Shown one piece after another: positions 33,374-41,908 of a stretch of DNA of 64,000 nucleotides. Where the stretch lies: NCBI RefSeq assembly GCF_025685545.1, contig NZ_JAGSYC010000022.1:186001-250000 (forward strand), read 5' to 3'. The stretch comes from Granulicella paludicola (GTDB lineage Bacteria; Acidobacteriota; Terriglobia; Terriglobales; Acidobacteriaceae). Within the stretch, counting starts at the first letter, position 1, and each line of letters opens with the position of its first letter. The translations under genes and the position numbers were made by a program. The notes beneath the pieces were generated by a model, which worked only from the letters and a program-made list of their open reading frames with translations, had not been told where the DNA came from and did not search any database.

Positions 33374-35137
33374 ATGCAACGTCGTCGCTTCCTCGGCTCC
33401 TCTCTCACGCTCCTCGGAGCAGCCCTCACCGACGCCCTCGCCACGCCCCTCTGGCGCTGGAAGCACACCCTCACCGTAGAAGCCGCCGAAACAAATGGCG
33501 TGCAATTCGTAGACGTCGCCAAGCAAGCCGGTCTCAACGTCACCAATGTCTGGGGAGGCATCGACCACAAGCGCTCCATCATCGAAACCAAGGGCAGCGG
33601 CCTCGCCTTCTTCGACTTCGACAACGATGGCTGGCTCGACATCTATCTCACCAACGGCAACCGCCTCGACACCACCTGGCCCAAGGGTCAAGCCCCCACC
33701 GCGCATCTATTCAAAAACAATCGCGACGGCACCTTCACCGACGTCACGGAAAAATCCGGCCTCGGCATCACCGGCTGGCACACCGGCGTCTGTGTCGGCG
33801 ACTACGACAACGATGGCTTCGACGATCTCTTCGTCTGCTACCTCGGCCACAACCGCCTCTTTCACAACAACGGCAACGGCACCTTCACCGACGTCACCAA
33901 AAAGGCTGGCCTCTACGAAGAGAAAGGCCGCTGGGGTTCGGGCTGCTCCTTCCTCGACTACGACCGCGACGGCCACCTTGACCTCTTCGTCTGCAACTAC
34001 ATCCAGCTCGACCCCGACCACGTCCCCACCGAAAGCGAAACCCACTTCTGCCAGTGGAAGGGCGTGCCCATCATGTGCGGCCCGCGCGGCCTGCCCGCAG
34101 GCACCAATCTCCTCTATCGCAACAACGGCGACGGCACCTTCACCGACGTCAGCGAAAAGTCCGGCATCCTCAAGCCCGGCCCACGCTACTCCATCACCTC
34201 CGTCTCCTACGACTTCGACAACGACGGTTGGCCCGACATCTACATCGCCGTCGACTCCCAACCCAGCATCCTCTTCCAGAACAACCACGACGGCACCTTC
34301 ACCGACATCGCCGTCATGGCCGGCTGCGCCTACAACGAAGACGGCCACGAGCAGGCAGGCATGGGCGTCGCCGTCGCCGACTACGACTGCGATGGTTTCT
34401 TCGACATCTTCAAGACCAACTTCGTCGACGACACCAGCAACCTCTACCACAACAACGGCGACGGCACCTTCACCGACCTCACCCAACCCTCCGGCATCAG
34501 CGTGAACTCCCGCTACGTCGCCTGGGGCTGCGGCTTTATCGACATCGACAACGACGGCTGGCAGGACATCCTGCAGGTCAACGGCCACGTCTACCCCGAG
34601 GTCGACCGTTACAGCTTCGGCGAGTCCTTCAAGAACCCCCGCGTCCTCTACCGAAACCTCGGCAACGGCAAGTTCAAGGACATCTCCGCCACCTCCGGCC
34701 CCGGCATCAGTGAACGCTTCTCCAGCCGCGGCGCAGCCTTCGGCGACTACCTCAACAACGGCAGCATCTCCGCCCTCGTCCTCAACCTCAACGACCCACC
34801 CTCGCTGCTTCGCAATGAGGCCCCCACCACCAACAACTGGATCAAGCTCAAGCTCATCGGCACCCACTGCAACCGCACCGCCATCGGCGCGCGCGTCCGC
34901 GTCATTACCGGCAAACACATCCAGATGGACGAAGTCGCCAGCGGCACCAGCGTCATGAGCCAGAACGACCTCCGCCTGCACTTCGGCCTCGGTGCCGCCA
35001 CCACCGCCGACGTGATCGAAGTTAAATGGCCCACCACCCAAAAAGTAGAGCGCTTCCCCAAAGTCGCCGCCAACCAGATCCTCACCATCCGCGAAGGCGC
35101 AGGCATCATCAACACCTACAAACCCAAACCCGCCTGA
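33374..35137 (+). CDS. FG-GAP/ASPIC-UnbV (CRTAC1-type) exported protein
   Basis: 587 residues from the ATG at 33374, which opens a twin-arginine signal (MQRRRFLGSSLTLLGAAL). Residues about 50-480 are FG-GAP/VCBS propeller repeats with calcium-loop motifs (FFDFDNDGWLDIYLTNG, YDNDGFDDLFV, DYDRDGHLDLFV, DFDNDGWPDIYI, DIDNDGWQDIL), each followed by an NNGDGTFTD strand. The C-terminal ASPIC/UnbV domain at about 490-570 contains RTAIGARVRVI and VIEVKWPTTQKVERF. The function of this family in bacteria is not established; related domains occur in cell-surface and lectin-like proteins. It directly follows the larger fusion at 29298 and meets a TPR gene tail to tail with no base between the stop codons. 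Confidence 0.9.
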   Translation: MQRRRFLGSSLTLLGAALTDALATPLWRWKHTLTVEAAETNGVQFVDVAKQAGLNVTNVWGGIDHKRSIIETKGSGLAFFDFDNDGWLDIYLTNGNRLDTTWPKGQAPTAHLFKNNRDGTFTDVTEKSGLGITGWHTGVCVGDYDNDGFDDLFVCYLGHNRLFHNNGNGTFTDVTKKAGLYEEKGRWGSGCSFLDYDRDGHLDLFVCNYIQLDPDHVPTESETHFCQWKGVPIMCGPRGLPAGTNLLYRNNGDGTFTDVSEKSGILKPGPRYSITSVSYDFDNDGWPDIYIAVDSQPSILFQNNHDGTFTDIAVMAGCAYNEDGHEQAGMGVAVADYDCDGFFDIFKTNFVDDTSNLYHNNGDGTFTDLTQPSGISVNSRYVAWGCGFIDIDNDGWQDILQVNGHVYPEVDRYSFGESFKNPRVLYRNLGNGKFKDISATSGPGISERFSSRGAAFGDYLNNGSISALVLNLNDPPSLLRNEAPTTNNWIKLKLIGTHCNRTAIGARVRVITGKHIQMDEVASGTSVMSQNDLRLHFGLGAATTADVIEVKWPTTQKVERFPKVAANQILTIREGAGIINTYKPKPA

Positions 35138-36199
35138 CTACTGCACCCCCACCGCCCCATCCTTCGCAAACAAAAACTGCTTCACGCTCCTCCGCTCCTT
35201 CTCCGTCGCCGCCGCCTGCTCGCGCTTCACCCGATCATGCTCTGCAAACGCAGCCTTCGCCTCCTCCGCCTTCCCCAGCCGGTCATACGCCACCGCCAGC
35301 CGATAATACGCATCCGCCAGCCCTGGTTCCGCCGCAATCGCCTGTTTGTACAGCACAATCGCCTCGGCCAAATCCTTCCGCCCCGCCGCCATCACCCCCA
35401 GCTGCAACTCCGCCTCCGCACATTTCGGATCGAGCCGCACCGCCTGCTTGAACATCCCCTCCGCGCGCGCATCCCCCGCCTTCAGCAGAGCCATCGCATA
35501 CAGATAACTCGCCTCCGCACTCTCTGGCCGCATCTTCACAAACCGCGCCAGCCGAGCCTCCGCACATGCCAGCACCCCCGGCGCCGCCATCTGCACCTTG
35601 CCAAGAAACTCATACGGCACCACGTCCGCCGTATCCAGGTCCGAAGCCGCACATAACCTCTCCGCCGCCTCGTCATACCGAGCCCCCGCAAACAGCGCCG
35701 TCCCCAATCCCGCCTGCATCCTCACCGACCGCGGATACGCCGCCGCCCCCTTGCGAAACACCGTCTCCGCCTGCCACACCGCCCGATGCACCAGCAGCTC
35801 CGATCCCCACGCAAACAGGTTCGCCTCACTCGGCTCCACCGTCGCCGCCTTCTCCAACTCCCTCACCGCCGTCAGCGGATCGCCCTTCGCCTCATCGCGT
35901 TCCCCCGCCAGCCGATACGCCTCCCCCGCACCACTCCCCGCACTCGCACCCTTCAGCCCCGCCGTCGCACTCGCCAGTGACTCGCTCGTCCGCAGCGTCG
36001 CATCCGACCCATGCCCACCCACCGCCGTCCAGTCCGTCACCCCCGCCACCTTCATCTGCGGCGCGTCTTCAAACTCCATCGCATCCGCTGCAGGCTTCTT
36101 CGCCTCCGGCTTTTGCGGAGCACTCGCCTGCCCCAGCGCACACCAGGTCATCCCACCCACCAGCACCACACTCAACGTCTTTGAAAACAAACCACGCAT
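35138..36199 (-). CDS. Exported TPR-repeat protein
   Basis: 353 residues. The ATG at 36199 opens a signal peptide (MRGLFSKTLSVVLVGGMTWCALGQ); the frame runs further upstream without one. The first 90 mature residues are low-complexity (Ala, Lys, Pro, Ser). From about 95 on there are TPR units, for example DPLTAVRELEKAATVEPSEA, RYDEAAERLCAASDLDTADV and DLAEAIVLYKQAIAAEPGLA. It resembles the TPR protein at 23650 (both have an EPSEANLFAWGSELL or similar segment), so the two look like paralogues serving the two FG-GAP/TonB sets. TATAGT lies nine bases before the ATG, hinting at a very short leader. Confidence 0.83.
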   Translation of the reverse strand: MRGLFSKTLSVVLVGGMTWCALGQASAPQKPEAKKPAADAMEFEDAPQMKVAGVTDWTAVGGHGSDATLRTSESLASATAGLKGASAGSGAGEAYRLAGERDEAKGDPLTAVRELEKAATVEPSEANLFAWGSELLVHRAVWQAETVFRKGAAAYPRSVRMQAGLGTALFAGARYDEAAERLCAASDLDTADVVPYEFLGKVQMAAPGVLACAEARLARFVKMRPESAEASYLYAMALLKAGDARAEGMFKQAVRLDPKCAEAELQLGVMAAGRKDLAEAIVLYKQAIAAEPGLADAYYRLAVAYDRLGKAEEAKAAFAEHDRVKREQAAATEKERRSVKQFLFAKDGAVGVQ

Positions 36200-36253
36200 C
36201 GTGCAGCCACTATATCTCCATTTCCGCGGCCATGAATCGCCCCTTTCCCTTCC

Positions 36254-36374
36254 CCATGAATTGTCATCTCCACCGACCTGCGAACCCACCGATAGGAAGT
36301 GTCATTGCGATGCGGAGTGGAGAAACCCCTGCATTTGCAAAAGCGAGAGGCGAAGCCGCGAGCCTGTCCACACT
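36254..36374 (+). repeat. Dispersed intergenic repeat, copy B
   Basis: The elements of copy A occur in the same order and orientation: TTGTCATCTCCACCG, then AGTGGAGAAACCCCTGCATT, then GCGAAGCCGCGAGCCTG. Copies A and B bracket the gene pair 33374-36199 as degenerate direct repeats about 3.1 kb apart. Confidence 0.55.
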
Positions 36375-36556
36375 CCTGGCTCGTCCACTCCTCGCTACAG
36401 GCTGAACAGCCGCGTGCCCCCTCCATACGCAACCTGGTCGCAGATGGGTGGACGTAACCCCGCACCGAACCACCCACAACCGCCTGTCTAGCCAGCGCAT
36501 TTCCTCGCCCCTCTTCTCAACTCTCTCTTCCCAGGTCTACTATTCAACCACTTGAC

Positions 36557-36570
36557 GGCAACCGTTTGTC
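36557..36570 (+). promoter_or_regulatory. Weak LacI-type site overlapping the GH3 -35 region
   Basis: GGCAACCGTTTGTC keeps the CG centre, the AA and TT positions and the CGTTTG core of the pattern seen at galK, with three mismatches to TGNAANCGNTTNCA. It overlaps TTGACG. Less convincing than the other three sites. Confidence 0.3.
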
Positions 36571-36601
36571 TACTACGCAACGACCGCAACCAAGGACGCC
36601 T

Positions 36602-39196
36602 ATGCTCACCCGCACTCTCCTCCTCGCCACGCTCGCTCTCTCCTCGCTCGCCACCTTCGCCCAGGCCCCGCACCCGCTCTCCGCAGCCGACCAGCAGCAC
36701 GTCGACGACCTCATCCACAAGATGTCCCTCGACCAGAAGCTCGACTACATCGGCGGCACCGGCTTCGGCATCCGCGCCGTTCCCGAGCTCGGCCTGCCCG
36801 CCATCAATATGTCCGATGGCCCCTACGGCACCCGCTCCAACTCCGGCTTCCCCTCCACCACCTACGCTGCAGGCATCGGCCTCGCCGCCTCGTGGGACCC
36901 CGCCCTCGCCGCCCGCGTCGGCGCTGGCATCGGTCGCGACGCCCGCGCCCGCGACGTCCATTACATGCTCGGCCCCGGCGTCAACATCTATCGCTCGCCC
37001 CGCAACGGTCGCAACTTCGAATACTTCGGCGAAGATCCCTTCCTCGCCTCGCAGATCGCCGTCGGCTACATCGAAGGCATGCAGAAACAGGGCGTCTCCG
37101 CCACCATCAAGCACTTCATCGCCAACAACTCCGAGTACCTCCGCCACGACTCCAACTCCCTCGTCGATGAGCGCGCCCTCCGCGAGATCTATCTGCCCAG
37201 CTTTGAAGCCGGGGTCACCCAGGCCCACGTCGGCGCCATCATGGACTCCTATAACCTCATCAACGGCCAGCACGCCACCCAGAATGGCTACCTCAACACC
37301 GACATCGTCCGCAACGAGTGGCACTACCCTTACACCGTCATGTCCGACTGGGACGCCACCTACGACGGCATCGCTGCGGCCAACAACGGTCTTGACATCG
37401 AAGAGCCCAGCGGCAAATTCATGAACCGCGCTGATCTCGCCGCCGCCATCAAGTCCGGCAAGGTCACCGAAACCACCATCGACCTCAAGCTGCGCCACCT
37501 GCTCACCACCGACGTCGCCTTCGACTGGATCAGCTTCGGCCCCGACGGTGCCGTCCACGCCCGCAATCAGCAGGACCCCTCCATCTCCGTCGTCGACGCC
37601 GCCAACAACGAGGTGGCCCTCGACTCCGCCCGTGAAGCCATCGTTCTACTCAAAAACGAAGGTCACCTGCTTCCGCTCAACCCGACAAAACTCAAGACCG
37701 TTCTCGTCGTTGGCCCCAACGCCTACCCCGGCGTTCCCGTCGGCGGCGGCAGCGCAGGCGTCGTTCCCTTCCATCTCGTCTCCGACGTCGAAGGTCTCAC
37801 CTCCGTCCTCGGCCCCAACGTCAACGTCCTCTACGACCGCGGCCTGCCCACCCTCGGCCACCTCGCCAACAACACTGCGTTCACCACTAAGGAGCGTAAC
37901 GGCGAACCCGGCGTCACCCTCGAAAGCTTCGCCAACGACAAGCTCGAAGGCAAGTCCACCAAGCAGAACGTCCCCCACATCACCCTCGACGGCATCAGCA
38001 TGAAGGAACTCATCGCCAATCTCGACGCCCTGATGCCCACGCTCTTCAGCACCCCGCCCAAGTCCATCTCGCACCGCTTCACCGGCTTCTACACCGCCGC
38101 CAAAGACGGTCGCTACATCGTCACCCTTGAGAACGGCGGCGAAGGCAACGGCGCCCGCGTCTACGTCGATGGCAAGCTCCTCTACGACGGCTGGGCCCTC
38201 GTCCGCGCCTTCCAGCCCGCCTACACTCTCACGCTCTCCGCTGGCCCGCACAAGGTCGTCGTGGAAGAGTGGCAGCGCGGCGTCATCGGCGGACACATGC
38301 TCTTCGCCGTCACCCCTGCCTCCGAGATCGTCGACCCCCACGCCCTCGAACTCGCCTCGAAGGCCGATGTTGTTATCGTCGCCGCTGGCTTCCAGCAGGA
38401 GAGCGAATCCGAAGGCGGCGACCGCACCTTCAATCTGCCCTACGGCGAAGACGAGCTCATCAACGCCATGGCCTCCGCTAACCCCAAAACCATCGTCGCC
38501 ATCACCGCCGGCGGCAACGTCGACTCCAACGCCTGGCTCGACCACGTCCCCGCTGTCCTCCAGACCTGGTACGGCGGCCAGCAGGGTGGCACCGCCCTCG
38601 CCGAAGTCCTCTCCGGCAAGATCGACCCCTCCGGCCACCTCCCCATCACCTTCGAGCGCCACGCCGAAGACAACCCCACCTTCGCCGACTATTACCCCGC
38701 TGAAGGTTCCATCGACGTCCACTACAACACCGGCATCTACGTCGGCTACCGTGGCTACGAGAAGGCCCACACCAAGCCGCTCTTCCCCTTCGGCTACGGC
38801 CTCTCCTACACCACCTTCAAACTCTCAAAGCTGACCGTCACCCCTGAGCTCTCCGCGAAGGAACCCCACGTCACCGTCTCCTTCGACGTCACCAACACCG
38901 GCAAGGTCGCCGGAGCCGACGTCGCCCAGGTCTACGTCTCCGACACCCACGCCCCCGTCGACCGCCCCGAGCACGAGCTCAAGGGCTTCGAGCGCGTCCA
39001 GCTGGCCGCCGGCCAGACCAAACACGTCTCCGTCACCCTCACCCCGCGCTCCTTCGCCTACTACGACGTAGCCGCCAAAAAGTGGACCATCGCCCCCGGC
39101 GACTTTGCCATCCACGTAGGCGACAACCTCGAAAACCTCACCCTCCACTCCACAGTAAAAATCCCTGCAACCGAAGTCCCTGCCTCCACCTTCTAA
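36602..39196 (+). CDS. GH3 family beta-glucosidase with PA14-like insert
   Basis: 864 residues from the ATG at 36602 (AGGA upstream), with a signal peptide (MLTRTLLLATLALSSLATFAQA). The N-terminal TIM barrel has the GH3 order: LPAINMSDGPYGTR, NIYRSPRNGRNFEYFGEDP, KHFIANNSE, and the nucleophile motif VMSDWDATYDG near residue 248. The second alpha/beta domain begins near 340 (REAIVLLKNEGHLLPL). A PA14-like beta segment (FTGFYTAAKDGRYIVTLENG, ARVYVDGKLLYDGW) interrupts it at about 490-590, as in several GH3 enzymes where it shapes the active-site entrance. A fibronectin-III-like domain ends the protein (FPFGYGLSYTTF, GADVAQVYVSD). It cleaves terminal beta-linked sugars; exact specificity is open. 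Confidence 0.95.
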   Translation: MLTRTLLLATLALSSLATFAQAPHPLSAADQQHVDDLIHKMSLDQKLDYIGGTGFGIRAVPELGLPAINMSDGPYGTRSNSGFPSTTYAAGIGLAASWDPALAARVGAGIGRDARARDVHYMLGPGVNIYRSPRNGRNFEYFGEDPFLASQIAVGYIEGMQKQGVSATIKHFIANNSEYLRHDSNSLVDERALREIYLPSFEAGVTQAHVGAIMDSYNLINGQHATQNGYLNTDIVRNEWHYPYTVMSDWDATYDGIAAANNGLDIEEPSGKFMNRADLAAAIKSGKVTETTIDLKLRHLLTTDVAFDWISFGPDGAVHARNQQDPSISVVDAANNEVALDSAREAIVLLKNEGHLLPLNPTKLKTVLVVGPNAYPGVPVGGGSAGVVPFHLVSDVEGLTSVLGPNVNVLYDRGLPTLGHLANNTAFTTKERNGEPGVTLESFANDKLEGKSTKQNVPHITLDGISMKELIANLDALMPTLFSTPPKSISHRFTGFYTAAKDGRYIVTLENGGEGNGARVYVDGKLLYDGWALVRAFQPAYTLTLSAGPHKVVVEEWQRGVIGGHMLFAVTPASEIVDPHALELASKADVVIVAAGFQQESESEGGDRTFNLPYGEDELINAMASANPKTIVAITAGGNVDSNAWLDHVPAVLQTWYGGQQGGTALAEVLSGKIDPSGHLPITFERHAEDNPTFADYYPAEGSIDVHYNTGIYVGYRGYEKAHTKPLFPFGYGLSYTTFKLSKLTVTPELSAKEPHVTVSFDVTNTGKVAGADVAQVYVSDTHAPVDRPEHELKGFERVQLAAGQTKHVSVTLTPRSFAYYDVAAKKWTIAPGDFAIHVGDNLENLTLHSTVKIPATEVPASTF

Positions 39197-39216
39197 TCCA
39201 CCGCACGTTCACAAGA

Positions 39217-39258
39217 AAGCAATCGGCCCGGAGATACCTCTCTCCGGGCCGATTGCTT
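39217..39258 (+). terminator. Terminator of the GH3 gene
   Basis: AAGCAATCGGCCCGGAGA and TCTCCGGGCCGATTGCTT form a perfect 18-bp stem with a 6-base loop, beginning 20 bases after the stop codon. It is followed by ATCTTCC rather than a clean U-run. Confidence 0.8.
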
Positions 39259-39339
39259 ATCTTCCCACCCCACCTTTTGCTTGCCCCCTCGGAGGGAATC
39301 TGCATTTGCCTTTGCCATCCCGCGCCACAACTCGGGTAC

Positions 39340-39395
39340 CCCGACGCTTCAGCGTCGGGTCTCATACATCCGATAAGAGGCTAGGGCTTTAGCCC
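39340..39395. repeat. Paired short-loop hairpins
   Basis: Two tight hairpins lie 24 bases apart: CCCGACGCT-TC-AGCGTCGGG (39340-39359) and GGGCT-TT-AGCCC (39384-39395). Two-base loops and GC stems of this sort are typical of REP-like extragenic elements. Only one pair is present in this window. Confidence 0.5.
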
Positions 39396-39592
39396 CAGGG
39401 TTTGCCTTCTTCCACCCTCCCATACTGCACGGCGGATGTGAGAAGCACGATCGTATCGCCTCATCCGACCCAAATTTCCTGTCAAGCCCCCAAAAGCATC
39501 TCAAACAGAAATCGCCAATATCCACGCGCCTTTTCACTCAAAAAACAAATGGATGTTTACCCCTTCCGACTCGCTACAATAGAAATAGAGAG

Positions 39593-39630
39593 AAAAAACC
39601 GCCAGGGTCTAAACCCGTTGGCGGCTTTTT
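39593..39630. terminator. Bidirectional intrinsic terminator
   Basis: CCGCCA-GGG and CCC-GT-TGGCGG pair with a 2-base bulge and a TCTAAA loop, flanked by AAAAAA on the left and TTTTT on the right, so it works in both directions. It is about 100 bases past the pyrB stop and probably ends the pyr operon. Confidence 0.75.
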
Positions 39631-39728
39631 CACACCCAGGAAACAGACCTTCTTCACCGCCCTCCAGACCTAACCCACCTCAAATGAAGACTTTGAGACC
39701 TAAAGTATGGGGGGGGAGGGGGTACCCT

Positions 39729-40658
39729 CTACGCCAGCAGATACTTCAGCAGCGCCATCCGAATATAAAGCCCATTCTTGGCCTGCCGGAAGTAAGCCGC
39801 TCGCGCGTTGTCGTCCACCTCAGGCGAAATCTCATTCACCCGCGGCAACGCATGCATGATGATCGCCTCCGGCTTCAACCGATTCGCCATCGCCGCGTCG
39901 AGAATATACGCATCCTTCACGGATTCGTACTCCTCCGCCGAAGCGAACCGCTCCTTCTGCACTCGCGTGATGTAAAGCACATCGGCCTGTTCCAGCACCT
40001 CGCTGCCCAGCTTCTCGCTCTCGCGAAACGTCGCATGCTTCTCCAGCAAATACTCGCGATGCTTCAGCGGCAGTCGCAACTGCCAAGGCGAAATCAGGTC
40101 GAACTGCACATCCTTGTACAAACAAAGCAGAGGCAGCAGCGAGTGAATCGTCCGCCCATTCAGCAGGTCGCCAACCAGCGCCACGCGCAGCCCGCTCAAA
40201 CGGCCCAGCTCTTTCTTGATCGTATAAACGTCAGTCAACGCCTGCGTCGGATGTTCGCCCACGCCATCGCCCGCATTGATGATCGGCACCGGCGAAATCC
40301 GCGCCGCTTCCGCAGCAGTTCCCTGTTCGAAGTGACGAATCGCGATCGCATCCGCATAACCGCTCACGATGCGCACAGTATCCGCAATCGTCTCGCCCTT
40401 GGTCGCAGATGAGCTCTCGCGCATATTCTCAGCCGTCAAGACACCGCCGCCGAGCTTCTGCATCGCCGCTTCAAAGGAAAACCGCGTTCTCGTGCTGGGC
40501 TCGTAAAACAACGTCGCCAGGATGCGTCCGCGCAACGGATCGGTCAGCGCTCGAAACTTGTCGTCGCGATCCATCGCATTCGCGCTCTCAAACAGTCCCA
40601 GCAGAAACTCGGGATCGTCGAACTGCCGCGCACTGATCACATGCTTCAACCTCTCCAT
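39729..40658 (-). CDS. pyrB: Aspartate carbamoyltransferase, catalytic subunit
   Basis: 309 residues, the usual catalytic-chain length. It condenses carbamoyl phosphate with aspartate, the committed step of pyrimidine synthesis. The carbamoyl-phosphate motif is [20 protein letters not shown] near residues 52-71. [23 protein letters not shown] and HALPRVNEI are the other family blocks. No regulatory subunit gene (pyrI) is adjacent. The ATG at 40658 shares one base with the pyrC stop (TGATG), so translation is coupled. It is last in the pyrD-E-F-C-B operon. Confidence 0.97.
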   Translation of the reverse strand: [309 protein letters not shown]

Positions 40659-41908
40659 CAGCGCGCTCCTGCACTTTGGAGATAGCTCTTCCCGCGAATG
40701 ACTGTAGCCTTCACGCGTCCCGGAAACGTAAACCCTTCAAACGGAGACCACGCGCACTTCGTCCGCATCTCCTCCCGCTTCACCAGCCACGGAGACTTCA
40801 GATCCAGAATCGTCAACGACCCCACATAACCGGGAGCGATCACGCCAAACCCTTCACCCAGTTCCGCCGGAAGAAACTCCTTCACAAACCTGCCCGGATT
40901 GAACGCACAGACTCGCGCAATCTCCTGCGGGGTAAAGCGATGCTCCTGCATCAACCACGTCGCAAACGCACCGTAAGTATCCAGCAGCGGCACACCGCTA
41001 ACGCCAGTCGCCTTCTCCTCCAGCGTGTGCGGAGCATGGTCCGTAGCAACATAATCGAGCAGACCGTTCCGCAGCGCCTCGATCAGCGCCAGCCTGTCCG
41101 CAGGTCCGCGCAACGGAGGATTCATCTGCAGCGCCAGCCGATTTTCATCCGTCAGCATCGAGTCGTCGAAGAACAGATGATGCGGCGTCACCTCAGCAGT
41201 CACCGTCACGCCGCGAGCCTTCGCTGCTGCGATCTTCGGCAGACCACCTTCCGTCGAGTAATGACACAACTTTCCCTGCAGCTCGTACTTCTCGATCAGG
41301 TACAGCGCAAACTCCGTTGCCGTGATCTCCGCGCGAGCCGGTCTTCGCTGCTCATGCGTCGGCTCGCCTTTGCTTTCGCGCAGAATCTCCGGGTCTTCGC
41401 AATGGAAGCTCACATTGCGTCCGCGATACTTCGCGATCTGTCCTTCCAGCTGCTCCTGCGAGGCGAAGAACAGGTCGCCGACCGAAGGCCCCATGAACGC
41501 TTTATACGGCACATGTCGAGTCAGCGGCTCCGTCTCCGGTCCAATGCCCGCGTACAGCGTCACATGCACCACTGACTTCGCAGTCAGTTTCTCCTTCTCT
41601 GCATACCGAGCATCGTCCACAGGCGCGACAGGATTGTTCGGCATGTCCGCAACCTGCGTCACACCGCCATGCAGCGCTGCGTTGCTGGTCGTCGTAAAGT
41701 CTTCCTTGTACATCTGCGATCCACCCGCGTCCTCGCGAGCGTGGATGTGAATGTCGCCGAACCCCGGAAAGATAATTGCATCGCCAACCTCGATGTCGCT
41801 CTTCCCCGTCTTCGGTCCAACAGACGTAATCAGCCCGGTCTCGTCGCTAATCTCGATAGCGCCTTCGAACACCCGATCGTGGTTCGCAATCAATCCCTCA
41901 ACGCGCAT
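40658..41908 (-). CDS. pyrC: Dihydroorotase
   Basis: 416 residues from the ATG at 41908, which lies 11 bases inside the pyrF end; the frame extends upstream through pyrF without support. It closes N-carbamoyl-aspartate to dihydroorotate. Amidohydrolase metal motifs are visible: DIHIHARED near residue 54, NVSFHCEDPE, LCHYSTEGG, and YVATDHAPHTLEEK near 290. It resembles the long allantoinase-like (class I) dihydroorotases more than the short class II form. The sequence is intact at the metal sites, so I read it as active and not as a structural PyrC' partner of PyrB. Confidence 0.93.
   Translation of the reverse strand: MRVEGLIANHDRVFEGAIEISDETGLITSVGPKTGKSDIEVGDAIIFPGFGDIHIHAREDAGGSQMYKEDFTTTSNAALHGGVTQVADMPNNPVAPVDDARYAEKEKLTAKSVVHVTLYAGIGPETEPLTRHVPYKAFMGPSVGDLFFASQEQLEGQIAKYRGRNVSFHCEDPEILRESKGEPTHEQRRPARAEITATEFALYLIEKYELQGKLCHYSTEGGLPKIAAAKARGVTVTAEVTPHHLFFDDSMLTDENRLALQMNPPLRGPADRLALIEALRNGLLDYVATDHAPHTLEEKATGVSGVPLLDTYGAFATWLMQEHRFTPQEIARVCAFNPGRFVKEFLPAELGEGFGVIAPGYVGSLTILDLKSPWLVKREEMRTKCAWSPFEGFTFPGRVKATVIRGKSYLQSAGAR

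Larger units (their letters stand above)
36200..36601. other. Gene-free interval before the GH3 gene
   Basis: 402 bases without a supported gene. It contains repeat copy B (36254-36374), a TTGACG -35-like hexamer at 36553-36558, the operator-like site at 36557-36570, and AGGA about seven bases before the GH3 ATG. Confidence 0.5.
39197..39728. other. Intergenic region between the convergent GH3 gene and pyr operon
   Basis: 532 bases with no gene. From left to right it has the GH3 terminator, the paired hairpins, a TACAAT -10-like box (39575-39580), the terminator at 39593-39630, a small inverted repeat CTCAAA/TTTGAG (39679-39697) and a G-rich run just past the pyrB stop. Confidence 0.6.

Noticed and set aside
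33707-35041. 444-codon antisense frame in the second FG-GAP gene
   Set aside because: Same codon-bias shadow; Val/Asp/Gly/Ala-rich without motifs.
36488-38770. Two long antisense frames under the GH3 gene
   Set aside because: Codon-bias shadows. The GH3 motifs, signal peptide and terminator all support the plus strand.
39707-39723. G-run next to the pyrB stop as a G-quadruplex or slippage site
   Set aside because: Essentially one interrupted G tract and not four spaced tracts, outside any coding region. Could be a simple repeat; nothing more can be supported.
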